The position numbers and the translations under genes are program-made. Shown here in pieces: positions 45,843-57,600 of a DNA stretch of 64,000 nt (position 1 is its first letter; each line of letters begins with the position of its first letter). Source of the stretch: Allium sativum (lineage: Eukaryota > Streptophyta > Magnoliopsida > Asparagales > Amaryllidaceae); contig CM060915.1 of assembly GCA_030737875.1 (NCBI GenBank), positions 899,871,177 through 899,935,176 of the forward strand. Direction: 5' to 3'. The notes under the pieces are model-generated. The model did not search any database. It was not told where the DNA came from and saw nothing but the letters and a program-made list of their open reading frames with translations.

Positions 45843-48800
45843 TGTAACAACCCGAAAATCTGGGCCAGTTTAAAATTTTTATTTTGACAATTTTAGCGAA
45901 TTTTGATTATTTAAAATAGATTATTTTAAATAATATCGACGAGAAATTTATTTTGAATTTAAATCGAACGTATATATTATATAGTTCGTCGTTAGAATAT
46001 AAATAATTATTTATAATTATGAAAGGAATTGAAAATGGCGCGGTAGTTCGATAATTCGATTTCAAACTTCAATTGAATGTACCGGGTGCAAAACAATCCG
46101 GATTTTAGTGAAACAAAAAATATTGGGATCTATTTGAGAATATCTTTCCAATGAATCAGAAAAATCAAAATTTCATAGCGGAAATCAAAAGATATGTCCA
46201 AATGAATTTTCAGAATAGTCGCTATGGAATTCTGGCCCTTAGAAATGAGAATTTTGCAAATGACCTCGGATTTCGACGAAACCACTTTTGTTGGATCCGT
46301 GATGTAAAGTTATTGCTAAGTTTCAAATTTCATAATTTTTCGAATCAATATGTAAGCGTGGCAGAGGAAAACGCATTTGACCAGTTTAAGTTGATTTTAA
46401 TCGACTGGAAAATGGCCATTTTTCCAACGGTCTCAGAATTTGACGAAACTAGTTTTGTTAGGACCGTATTGTCAATACGAAGCTATAAAATATTTTTCTG
46501 GGATTTATAGAGTTAGTATGTGACCCCGGTAAAATGAAATGCACGTTCAAAATCAATATATAGAGTTATATGTTGATCTTGACGAAAACTGATCGAAACG
46601 ATCGAATCTGCTTACGATACATATCCCATTGTGTTCGGAATGGGGGTGAAACGCTAGGGACGACAGGCGGTAGGCCTCGTTTAGAGGTCGTATGTTAAAG
46701 TCAACTTTTTGAAAGTAAAATAATAATAAAAAATAATAAAACCTCTCTCTTCCCCCTAATTTCTCTCTGCCCCCCCCCCCCCCCCGTTTCCACAAATCAA
46801 AAAAAAAAAAAAAAAAGGAAGAAGACCGCGCAGCACAGCCACGCGATCCGCTCCCTCCACCGACGCAGGTGGCGCCGCCCACCACCAAGGCCTCCCATCG
46901 TGCTCCTCCCCCTCCCCTTCTTCTTCTCCACCTCGTCCGCCTTCTTCCCCAATCGCAGAAGCCCCAAACCCCGCCTCGTTCAGATCGAGGCTAGAAACCC
47001 TAGCGCGCCCCCTGACTGCCGGCGCACCCCTCCGACGCCTCTCCCCCTTCTCCTCCCCTCCTCCGTTGAAATAGCGCCCCCCTCGATTCCTGAAAACCCC
47101 AGCGAACCCCCAAAACTCCCTTCGGCCAAATCGACCTGCAGTGGCCCACTCCGACCGCCAAAAGACTGCCGCCATCTCCTGTCCTCTGCCGCGAGTCAAA
47201 GGCTTTCCCCCCTTCTCGCTTAAAGGAAAATTACTGTAAGTTTTTTTTGTTTAATCTCCTTTTTCAACGTTTGTTTTTTTTCAGTGAAAGAGAATAGATT
47301 TTTATAGCAAAACAGATCAGATTTTTAGATTTGAAAAGATTAGTTTTTTTATATATAAAAAGAGGGGTTTTAATATAAAGGAATAATTTTTATTATTGTA
47401 GAGTGTTACAAATATAATTTTTATTAAGTAGAAATCAAAAAGATAAGATTTTTATATTTAAAAATGCGATTTTTTATGCACATGAAGCGATTTAAAAACA
47501 TGATTCGCATTCATATGGTTTATAAATAGAAAAGATTTTATTTTTATATTTGAAAAAGGCGAAATCTTTAAATCTGAAAAGGCGAAATCTTTAAATTTGA
47601 AAAGGCGAAATCTTTAAATTTGAAAAGGCGAAATCTTTAAATTTGAAAAGGCAAAATCTTTAAATTTAAAAAGGCGAAATCTTTAAATTTGAAAAGGCGG
47701 AATCTATATTTTTGAAAAGGCGAAATTTTTATCTATATAATAACGATGTAAAAATAGAATTTTTATCTATATAGTAGTAGTATAAAAAAATGTGATTTCT
47801 ATACACAAAATAGCGAAGTAAAAATTCGATTTTTATATATTGAATAGCAAAGTAAAAATTCGATTTTTATATATTGAATAGCGAAGTAAAAATGTGATTT
47901 TTATATATGTAGTGAATACGAACAGTGAAAATTGACAAGAGGCAAGAACGACGAAGATTTCTACATAAGAAGAGTCGTGGCGTTGGATTAGCTATTCTGT
48001 GAGAACTTCTCACCGTTGATTTTAATTTTTCTAGTTATAAATATATACTAGGTTGCAGACGGTGTTTAGCGGCACCCGACACCCATCCTCCACAGACCAT
48101 GGACGGCTTGTATGCTTGGTTGTTTGATTTTGATGTGTAGTTGATTGTGTGATGTGATGTGAAATGAAATAAAATATTTATATAGTTGAAAATATTTTAT
48201 AGTTAAAAATAAATTTTTTAATGTGTATATGAAATGAAATAAAAATAAACAAATCGGATGATTTGTTTATATACACACATTTGACTGATATTGATTGGGA
48301 CGATAAATTTTACACATCGCCCAACTGCACAAATAAAATCTATGTTTGATTGTTTGAAACCCCACACGGGTATTGGGATAATATTTGACGTACACTAATC
48401 CCAATTGTTTAGTTGTATGTTGATCGATTGATTGACAGACTGTTATAAGCGTTGAATATTTATATTTGATGCTTATATAGTGTAGAATGCACTTTGGATG
48501 ATGGTTGATTATTCATCGTTGATATTGTATACACGTATTGTAGAAAATCCATATAAGTAACATTATATGGTAATTGATTGGGCCTCATTCCAGTTTTAAA
48601 ATAGAAATATTTGAAAAAGAAATATTTGAAATAGAATATTTGAAAATAGGAATATATGAAGCCGTATTGATTAGATTGACGCCATTTTGACGTGAACGAT
48701 ATTTATATCGATTTTATTCATTTTATAATGAATATCGAAAGTGATTTCAAAATCTAATTTTTCGAAAAGAAATGAAGTCGAATTGAAATTGAATATAAAT

Positions 48801-51800
48801 GAATTCGAATTGAAATTGAATATAAATGAATTCGAATAGAAATTGAATTGAATTGAAAACGAACTGAAATTGAATTCAAAATCGATTTGAATTGAAATCA
48901 ATTTGAAATGAATTTAAAACGAATTTGTAAGGGAAAATTCAATTTTGATTTGAATTTCAAAAAGAAGTTGAAATCGTTTTGAAAACAAATTTAAAACGAT
49001 TTAATAAATACGTTTTAAAAAGGGAAGCGATGAAGTATATATTATATATATAACATAATGGCCTGAATAGAACGCGCCGCGCTGCGGCAGTTCGCGAATT
49101 TTGACCATTGACTTCGAACGGATATTACGGGAGATCCGACCGTCGGATTCTCCTAAAACCAGAACCGTTGGGTTCGTATCGAAAAGAGCTTTCTAACGAA
49201 TATTAGAAATTAGAAATCTAACGGTTGGATTTGGAATTATGTTGAAATCAAATTTGGAAAAGGTCGTTATAAGTGCAGTTCGATGGCCGTTGATGGAAAT
49301 CGACTGTACGGGCCTTGATAAAATTATTAAAAATATCACTAATTTGTGTAGAATCATAAGAAATGATTTGTGAAGATTTGAGATGAAAAACTCCATATTT
49401 GAAAAGATAAAAATAGATTTTTATCGAAATGAACTAGTTTTGAACTAGAATTATAATTCTATTTATTTTTAAATAAATAAATTGAATTTGAAAAGGGTTT
49501 TAAAAGTAACCAGAATTTCCAATAATTGAATTGGAATGGATTTGAATCGAAATTATCTTCGGAATATTTCGATGTTGGATTTCTTGATTATACAGGTGTT
49601 GTTATGGAAATTTGAAAGATATACATATTTATATCGTTATTTCCAATACGATATTTGTTGGTCGTAGAATTTGTTATTGAATATAAGCTGATATATTTTC
49701 TATTCAGAGCCTTGTATTGAATATCAAATGGGATTTGAGTTTGTCGTGAATGGTGTCTTCATTAACACTATTCTTAAGCCCAGTTGAGAAAATGATTAAA
49801 TCTTTTTAGTTAGATTTAATGAAGTGTACCAATTAAATGATATTTAATTGGAATTGAATTCGAATTGATTCTTGGGTTTATCGTGAACAGTGTTTTATAT
49901 AACACTTGTTCTTTAACCCGATAAATAATGAAATGTGATTTTGGGTTGTCGTGAACGGTATCTTCAATAATACTGTTCTTAGACCCAAAGGAGTTAAGAA
50001 AATCAGAAACTAACAGGGGATTAGTTAAGTTGAATGATTTCTGGGGTATTGATCTGATGTTGGTTTCGGCCTTCGGGGTTAATACTTAGGGAATTGCTCA
50101 CTTGCTAATTTACGGTCGGAGACTGATTGAAATGTGATGTGATTTTGGGTTTATCGTGAACCGTGTTTTAAATGACATGGATTCTTTAACCCAGTCACAG
50201 ATTAAAACTAAGTGGTGTTTTAATGAATCTTTAATTAGATTGAAAGGATCGAGAATGGAGTATCACCAGTTTTGCTCCAGGCGATATTTAAATCTTTAAT
50301 TAGATTTAAACGTGAAATGGTAATTAAATTTACCGATAACACTGTGGTGTTAGATATGAAGTAAGACCCGTTTTACTTCATGGGATGAATAGGTTGGGAT
50401 TGGGAAACAAAACAAATGATTACTTCGGTAAGATTCGTTAATCCCGACTAGTTTGAAGTGATATTCAAAAGGATAGATTAAAGAATAAATATAAAGAATT
50501 TATCTTTGATAAAATTAATGGGAACCTTTCCCTATGAATGTGAAATTTAGAAACTAACTGTCGGTTAGCTAAGCAGAATGGTTTCCTGAATATTGATTTG
50601 ATGTTGGTTCTGGCCTTCGGGGTTAATATTTGGGGAATTATTCTCTTGATTAATTTACGGTTAGTGACTGATGAATTGGAATGAGGCGTATGTTGTGTTT
50701 GTGTAACACTTATTTAAAATATACGCGAGTTATTCCGGAAGACCGGGTTTATCCCATTCTGAATAACTGATACGACGATAAGTCGAAGATGAAGACGGTG
50801 GTCGAAGACCGGAGGTCTTTACGTCGTTTGGTTGATAATTGATGGTCTTGATTGGGATGCACACCCAAGAAGATGGAAACAGTTGGTGATCGTCCAGACG
50901 TATTTGGAGATCGACGGATGTGCGGGGTACTAGGTGCCTCCGGTTTCGTTCAGACCCAGACCGGACTTGTAAATGGACTGTGTGTCTGACATTGGATTTT
51001 AGTCTGTGTGATTGATTTCTATTAAATATATATCTGTTTGGCGGCAGAGAATTTATTCTCCTGCTTAACGCCCTTCTCTGAGACGTACGAGCTCAGGGGT
51101 TATATACTGATGGATATCAAACGCATAGAGTGAATTGCCTGTGTGGCATGCCTAAGTGGCGAGTTATCAAGGCTTCTGTTGAAAAGCAAAGTCTTGTGGT
51201 TGATGATCAAAGCACGACCTTCGTGGCGTAGCTTTGTGTAACGTTTACTTCGCGAGTTTCACACCCGGTATGAACCAAAAACGGGAGACGGACCTCAGGG
51301 AGGGCATGCGTTTCTTTCTAGTTAGAAGTGGCGTCAGTGGTTTTACACGCCCTGACGAGTTTGACTTATGTGGTTGTTGTTGTTGCGAGGCGCCTCGGTT
51401 TGATCGGACGATCCGGGTCCGATGGAGTCATTCGTTGGCTCATTTACGCCCCATAGGGCGGGGAAACGTAGTTTTCAGGCATTTTAATCCACATCGGTGG
51501 ACCGGCCCTGTCGCTCCAAGGTCACTCGAACTCTGACCTGAGGCTCGGGCTAGAGAGTCTCGAATCGGTTGAGGACTATCTTTTGCCTTGGTTCATAGAT
51601 GGAAATCCAACTTCCAAATACGTGACATTTACGGTTTTATTTGTAGAGCCTAGTATGGCGACATAGTGGGATGGGGCGCTTATGCCGTCTATGATTGATA
51701 TTTATGATTTGAAGTTGTTTTATACACTATACACTTATAGTAATTATAAATGATTTGTTTTAAACGTATCAAGCATTCTTGGCTATTATAAGGTAAAAAC

Positions 51801-52384
51801 CCTATCCTCCGGCTTGCGTTGCATTGTGTGATGGGACCTGGGTCTTATAATAGCTTCATTTTTCTTTATTTAGCATTGCGTTGTTGTTTTATGCACTGGT
51901 GTTCTTGGGAGGAAACTCGTTCCGTGTTATACGGCGTGGTCCCTTGATTTACCTTACTTTGAAAATAAAGATAAATAACTGTTTTAGTTCTCACACCAGT
52001 CACATGACTGACCTGGAGTTTATTGTTTTAACCTAAACTCTGGGTGCCCTTATTTTGACACGGGAAGCTAATAGTTTTGGTTTTGCAGAGTTATATACAC
52101 AGGATCCTGGTTTACAGCTGGAATGATATCCGTAAAGCTTTGTATCTGTATATCTCTTCTAGTTGTGCATTGTATTATTTTCCGCTGCAATGTATTTAAA
52201 TGTATTTAAATCTCTCATATTTCTGTGTAATATTCATTTATACTCTGTATATTCTTGTATCTGATGGAATTGTTGTAATAAACAATGAAATGTTCTTCCG
52301 TCTGCGTTCTATTTTGTGGCTTGTTCTCGACTCAATTCGCTCTTTCTCTTCTCTTCGGAGACCGGGGAAGTTCGGGTCGTTTCA
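45843..52384 (+). mobile_element. NAG-2 3' LTR
   Basis: This is colinear with the 5' LTR. Noticeable differences are a shorter C run, one to two extra GGCGAAATCTTTAAATTTGAAAA units (about 47560-47710) and scattered substitutions. It ends TTCGGGTCGTTTCA at 52384, then TCCAG. Confidence 0.93.
47550..47720 (+). repeat. Tandem GGCGAAATCTTTAAATTTGA repeat
   Basis: About seven units of roughly 23 bases. The 5' LTR (about 40028-40128) has about four to five, so copy number changed since insertion. Confidence 0.8.
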
Positions 52385-53178
52385 TCCAGGGTAGATCTCA
52401 GCCATCCAAGACTGGAAGCAACCTTGAACTCCACAGAAGTCAGAAGTTTCTTAGGACTGGCTAGCTATTATCGAAAATTCGTTAAGGATTTTTCGAGGAT
52501 AGCTTGTCCATTGACAAAGCTGACCAAGAAGGATACAAAATTCATTTGGACACTAGACTTTGAGGCAGCTTTCCAAGATCTAAAAAGGAGGTTGATCACT
52601 GCTCTTGTATTGACCATTATAGATGGCAATCAGGATTTGAAAGTCTGGACTGACACTTCTAAAGAAGGTCATTCTTTTTATCTAAATAAACATGTCAGAT
52701 ATAACATTTTCTTTTAATGTTAAATTTCATTTTAACGTGTTATCCTTTATCTATTTAAGGTATTGGTGCGGTGCTGATGCAAAGAGATAAAGTAGTCGCA
52801 TATGCTAGTTGCCAGCTGAAATCGCATGAGAAGAATTACGCCACTCGTGATATTGAGCTAACGGCCATTGTATTTGCTCTAAAGATATGGAGGCACTATC
52901 TCTTGGGTGAGAAGTTCGAACTATATACGGATCACAAATCCTTGAAGCATTTGTTTAGCCAAAGAGGCTTGAATATGAGGCAGCAACGCTGGGTTGAATT
53001 TCTTGTGGCCTATGATCTGGATATCTTATATACTCCAGGGAAAGCCAACGTTGTAGCCGATGCGCTCAGTAGGAAGAATGTGGACAACGTCAATCTCATC
53101 CTCGCCAATCTCATTATCACTCCTACTCTGATTGATAAAATTTTTGCTCTTCAGAAGGATGATGAGTTTATCCAGTAA
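52385..53178 (+). pseudogene. TEK-A reverse transcriptase end and RNase H, broken
   Basis: This resumes with the TCCAG duplication, then the RT thumb/connection (RSFLGLASYYRKFVKDFSRIA, PLTKLTKK, FIWT, AAFQDLKRRL) and RNase H: WTDTSKEG (first Asp), [18 protein letters not shown] (Glu), [12 protein letters not shown] (third Asp), ending [13 protein letters not shown] 92-base AT-rich insertion (52668-52759) splits the GI of the usual [11 protein letters not shown]. In-frame TAA at 53176-53178. Family role: cDNA synthesis and RNA strand removal. Confidence 0.92.
52668..52759 (+). other. 92-bp AT-rich insertion with GT-AG ends in RNase H
   Basis: It begins GTCATTC and ends TATTTAAG, and its precise removal would leave the RNase H frame uninterrupted at this point. 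AAGGT stands at both sides (52665-52669 and 52757-52761), as a 5-bp target duplication would. It contains AT-rich self-complementary bits (AACATT...AATGTT, 52706-52723). It could be a tiny non-autonomous insertion that coincidentally has GT-AG ends, or a newly gained intron. The length is within the range of plant introns. Confidence 0.6.
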
Positions 53179-54400
53179 ATTAGCCAAAGAATTCAGGATG
53201 GAGGAACCACGAGTTTCCAAATTGACGACAAAGGAGTTTTGAGGCTATTAGGCCGAATTTGTGTCCTAAACATTTCTGATCTCAGAAGGGAGATTATGGA
53301 TAAATGTCATAAATCTAAGCTTAGCATTCATCCTGGGGGTAGCAAAATGTATCACGACCTCAAGCCCACATTTTGGTGGAAATCTATGAGGAGAGACATT
53401 TCTATGTATGTTGCTAGATGTCCCACTTGTCAGCAAGTTAAAAGTGATCAACAGAAGCTGGCGGGTTTGTTGTAACCGCTAGGAGTTCCAGGTTGGAAGT
53501 GGAGGAAATTTCTATGGACTTCATTGATGGCTTTCCTCGAACCAAAAAAGGCAACGACAGTATATGGGTGATTATAGATCGCTTATCAAAAACTGCCCAT
53601 TTCATCCCTGTCAGATCTAACATAACAGCTCAAAGTCTGGCGCAGCTTTATGTCAAAGAGATTGTTAGACTACATGGAGTTCACAAAAGCATTGTTAGTG
53701 ATCGGGATCCTATATTTACTAGCAAATTCTGGGAAGCTTTCCAAGAGGAGCTAGGGACCAAATTAAATTTGAGCACTGTGTACCACCCTTAGACAGATGG
53801 CCAGACTGAGAGGGTGGACCGCGTTATTGGAAGACTTGTTGCGAGCGTGCATTCTTGACTTTGCCGGTTCATGAGAGGACCACTTGCACTTGGTTGAGTT
53901 CTCTTATAATAACAGCTACCAAGCAACCTTGAAGATGTCACCGCTTGAATTATTATATGGCAGACCATGTAGATCTCCAGCATGTTGGGTGGAGCCAGGC
54001 AATCGATTAGTCTTGGGTCCTGACATGGTTCGTGAAGCATCATACCAGGTTGAACTTATTAAGAAGCGCCTGTTGACTGCTCAGAGCCGACAGAAGAGTT
54101 ATGCTGACTCACGGAGAAGAGATTTAGAATTCACTTTTGGTGATTATGTGTACTTAAGGGTTTCCCCACTGAGAGGTGTAATTCGATTTGGGAAGAGGAG
54201 GAAACTGGCACCGAGATTCATTGGTCCATTCCCTATTCTCGAAAAGATTGGAACTCTCGCTTATAGAGTGCAGTTGCCTGACTGGTTGCCAGGGGTCCAC
54301 AATGTATTTCATGTGTCCCAATTCCGGAAACATGTGCATGACCCAGACTTAGTTGTGGAGGAAGGAACACAACAAGAATAAGAGATCACGCCAAGCTTAA
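53179..54400 (+). pseudogene. TEK-A integrase, broken
   Basis: The N-terminal zinc-binding HHCC region is visible (CHKSKLSIHPGG...CPTCQQVK, about 53305-53445). The catalytic core follows: Asp in SMDFIDGFP, second Asp in SIVSDRDPIFTSKFW, and Glu in TDGQTERV. C-terminal segments are LHLVEFSYNNSYQ, SPACWVEPG, DYVYLRVSPLRG and GVHNVFHVSQFRKHV. Defects are TAA at about 53473, a one-base loss near 53505, TAG at about 53790 before TDGQTE, a frameshift near 53825, TGA at about 53866, and TAA at 54379-54381. Family role: cDNA insertion. Motif wording matches Tekay/Del integrases. Confidence 0.92.
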
Positions 54401-54585
54401 CAATAAAGAGGGAGCCAGTGAAAATCGTTGGCAAAGAAACCCGAGTGCTGAGGAACAAGAGGATCCACCTAGTGAAGGTGCAGTGGAGCGGGGATCCTAG
54501 AGACTATACTTGGGAGACAGAGGATAGCATCAAAAAGGCTTACCCCGAGTGCAGAGTGGACATCTCCGAAAAACTCTTGTGTTAA
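54401..54585 (+). pseudogene. TEK-A C-terminal chromodomain-like tail
   Basis: In frame with the last integrase segment after TAA 54379-54381. It contains REPVKIVGKETRVLRNKRI, HLVKVQWSG and YTWETED...AYPE, the pattern of the Tekay-clade chromodomain (VRVLRxKxIPLVKVLW, ATWExEDxMRxxYP). Stop TAA is at 54583-54585. In chromoviruses this tail targets integration to chromatin, so a Tekay-like source protein could explain why these elements pile into each other (inference). Confidence 0.8.
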
Positions 54586-54640
54586 GGTACATTTACAATA
54601 ATTTACGCTTTCTGTCTTGTTTCCTACTTTACTTTATTTC

Positions 54641-54677
54641 CTTTTCGGGGTCGAAAAAGCTTTTAAGTGGGTGAAAT
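54641..54677 (+). promoter_or_regulatory. TEK-A pre-PPT hairpin and polypurine tract
   Basis: CTTTTCG (54641-54647), loop GGGT, CGAAAA plus AG (54652-54659), then AAGTGGGTGAAAT (54665-54677) against the LTR. The tract has a T where NAG-2 has G, a sign of decay. Confidence 0.75.
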
Positions 54678-57600
54678 TGTAACAACCCGGAAAATCAGGA
54701 CCAATTTAATTTAATTTTTATTTTATTTTAAATAATTTGGTTGGAAAATGTGCCAGAAATTAAAATTTTCATTTTTAAACAATATTAAAGCCAGTGAAAA
54801 GGCCATTTTTCAAACGATCTCTATTTTTGACGAAACCACTTTTATTGGGACCGGAATGTCAAATTATCGCTAAGTTTCAATTTTTAGAATTTTCCGAAAT
54901 AATATGTAAGCGCGGCGAAAGAAATGTGTTTTGTTCAATTCAGTCAAATTTAATTGACAGAAAAATAGCCCTTTTTTCGAACAGTCTTAGAATTCGACGA
55001 AATTAATTTTCTTAGGACCGTACTGTCATAACAAAGCCAAATTTTATTTTTTGGATTTTTCTAAGTCTGTATGTGGCCTCGATGAATTTATTTATGCAAA
55101 CGAAATAATTTAACAAAGGATTTAAATATTAAATTAAATAATTCAGGTCACAGACAGCCGTTTGGGCTGGCGGGACCTAGCCCGTTGGATTCGGAATAGG
55201 GACTATTGGGTAGAGTCACCTCCGGTTGGACTGGAATCGGAACGGTTAAGAAGTTACGGATTTTATTGTAAAAATAACATTTAAATTATATAAATATTAG
55301 AGATTAAACCCTAGAATTACTATTCATCTTCAATAGCCGCTGCCCCCCTTTATCCCATGGATGAAAATGTTCAAACCTTCCACCACTAATTTCCATCAAT
55401 CCTCAAAATAAAATCGATCACTCCAGTTAAAGTTATCGTAGAGATTCGAACCCTCTTCAGATCCATACGGCTATCATCCACCACCATCGCCTGGATCGAG
55501 AGCTCTGACCCTCCAAACCACACGGGTTTAACCCGCCGCCACTAGGAGGTGCGATCGCACCTGACAAGCGGGCCCCCCCTTGCATGCGCCATACCCCCTC
55601 CTCGACGTCCCAGTCTCTAATCGAACTCCGGTGCCTTCAGTCGCGAGCAAATCAGAACCTTGGTCTTGAACTGAGTGGGTTTGGTTGCGGCCTCCTACTG
55701 TCGTGAAGAAGAAAGTGTAATTTCTTTTTTTGTTATTATTTGATTTAATTTAAAAATGTACATCCTTAATTAAATCATAACTTGTTGACACGAACTCGGA
55801 ATCTGGCGGTTTCAGGATTGTCGGGATCGTAATTAAAAGACCTATTTTTCTGGACAAATTAGAATCAATTCTGAGCCTTTTGAATTTTTTACCTCAATTT
55901 GAACTAAGGTGAGAAATCTTATATTTATTTTCTTTTATTATTATAAATAAAAAGGAAAAAGTTTTTGTGATCACTCATATGATGTAGTATTCCGTGACTG
56001 CTATGCTGAACTTGATGTGCGATTGTTATGTGATGTTGATCTGTCAAAAATAGATGATGGTGACACCAAAATTTTCGTGTGGTAAATAGAGAAAAAATGG
56101 CTAGACAAAAACCATTATATTTTAATTACTGTATTTGTGACACCAAAATTTACGTATGGTAAATTGAGAAAATGGTTAGACAAAAACAATTATATTTTAA
56201 TTACTGTATTTGTGACACCAAATTTTACGTGTGGTAAATAGAGAAAAATGGTTAGACAAAAACCATTATATTTTAATTAATGTATTTATGACACCAAAAT
56301 TTACGTGTGCTAAATAGAGGAAAAATGGATAACCAAAAACCAATATTTTTTTTGAAAGAACAAATTATGCGAATAGACTTTATTTACATTTTCTTATGTA
56401 AATAAAAAGAACAAACTTTGCGATGACCTTTATTTACATTTTCTTATGTAAATAAAAAGAACAAATTATGTGAATATACTTTATTTACATTTTCTTATGT
56501 AAATTAAAAGAAAAACTTTGTGAATAGACTTTATTTACATTTTCTTATGTAAATAAAAAGAACAAACTTTGCGATGACCTTTATTTACATTTTCATATGT
56601 AAATAAAAAGAACAAACTTTGCGATGACCTTTATTTACATTTTCTTATGTAAATAAAAAGAACAAATTTTGTGATGATATTTTATTTACATTTTCTTATG
56701 TAAATAAAAAGAACAAATTATGTGAACACCTTTATTTACATTTTTTCTATGTAAATAAAAAGAAGAAAATTTGAGAAGACATTTATTTGCATTTAGGTAA
56801 ATAAACATGAAAAAGAAAAAGAATATTTTATTTACATGTAGGTAAGTAAAATATGATATAAGAAAAAATACATTTTATTTACTATTTAGTGTAAATGAAA
56901 ATAGGACATAGAAAGAGAATTATACTTTTGTTTCCATTTCTAGATGCGAATAAAAACATAGAAGAAAAAGAATTATACTTTTTATTTGCATTTTTAGATG
57001 CAGATAAAACATAGGAAGGAATTACATTTTTATTTGCAAATTAGTTGCAAATATGTAAAAAAAACATTTCTATTCACTTTTTAGATGCGAATAAAAATAT
57101 GAAAAGGAAAAGTACATTTTTATTTGCATTCCATATGTAAATAAAAACACCGTTTTAAAAAGGAATTTTTATTCGCAAACAAGTTGCAAATAAAAACATG
57201 AATTTATGAAGCATATTTATATTTGTAATTTAGTTACGAATAAAAAATACGACATCGAAAAATATATTTTTATTCACATTTCAAAGGGAATAAAAACATG
57301 AAATTAAAAGGAGTATTTTATTCACATTTTAGATGTGGATAAACACATGAATTTTTTAAAAAAGTGAATTTTATTTATAAATTGGATATAAATAAAAACA
57401 GAGATATAAAAGTGACATTTTTATCATCAAGGTAGATGCGATAAAAGGAGTAGAAATTAAAAGTGATATTTTTATCGTCATTTTCGGTGTGATAAAAAGA
57501 ATGGATTTTTTTTTAGTTGAAATCTCCAAATGTTTTATATTTATATATATAAATATAAATATAATATTAAAAGAAATGCGTGCGGTAGTTCGTGTATCGG

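Larger units (their letters stand above)
38299..52384 (+). mobile_element. NAG-2: coding-less retrotransposon with 6.5-kb LTRs
   Basis: A complete 14.1-kb element: LTR 6525 bp, internal 1019 bp, LTR 6542 bp, with the TCCAG duplication. LTR ends are TGTAACAACCCGAA and TTCGGGTCGTTTCA, inverted with a few mismatches. The primer site TGGTATCAGAGC (44827-44838) and polypurine tract AAGTGGGGGAGAT (45830-45842) are intact. There is no coding capacity in the internal region. The LTRs differ by scattered substitutions and by repeat lengths (for example a C run of 20 at 39224 against 16 at 46770), so it is older than NAG-1 but younger than TEK-A, which it splits. It has the same proportions as NAG-1 although most of its LTR sequence differs. 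Confidence 0.94.

Noticed and set aside
46553..47223. Several overlapping ORFs on both strands in the NAG-2 3' LTR
   Set aside because: Same GC-rich leader as 39137-39595, with frames not matching between the copies.
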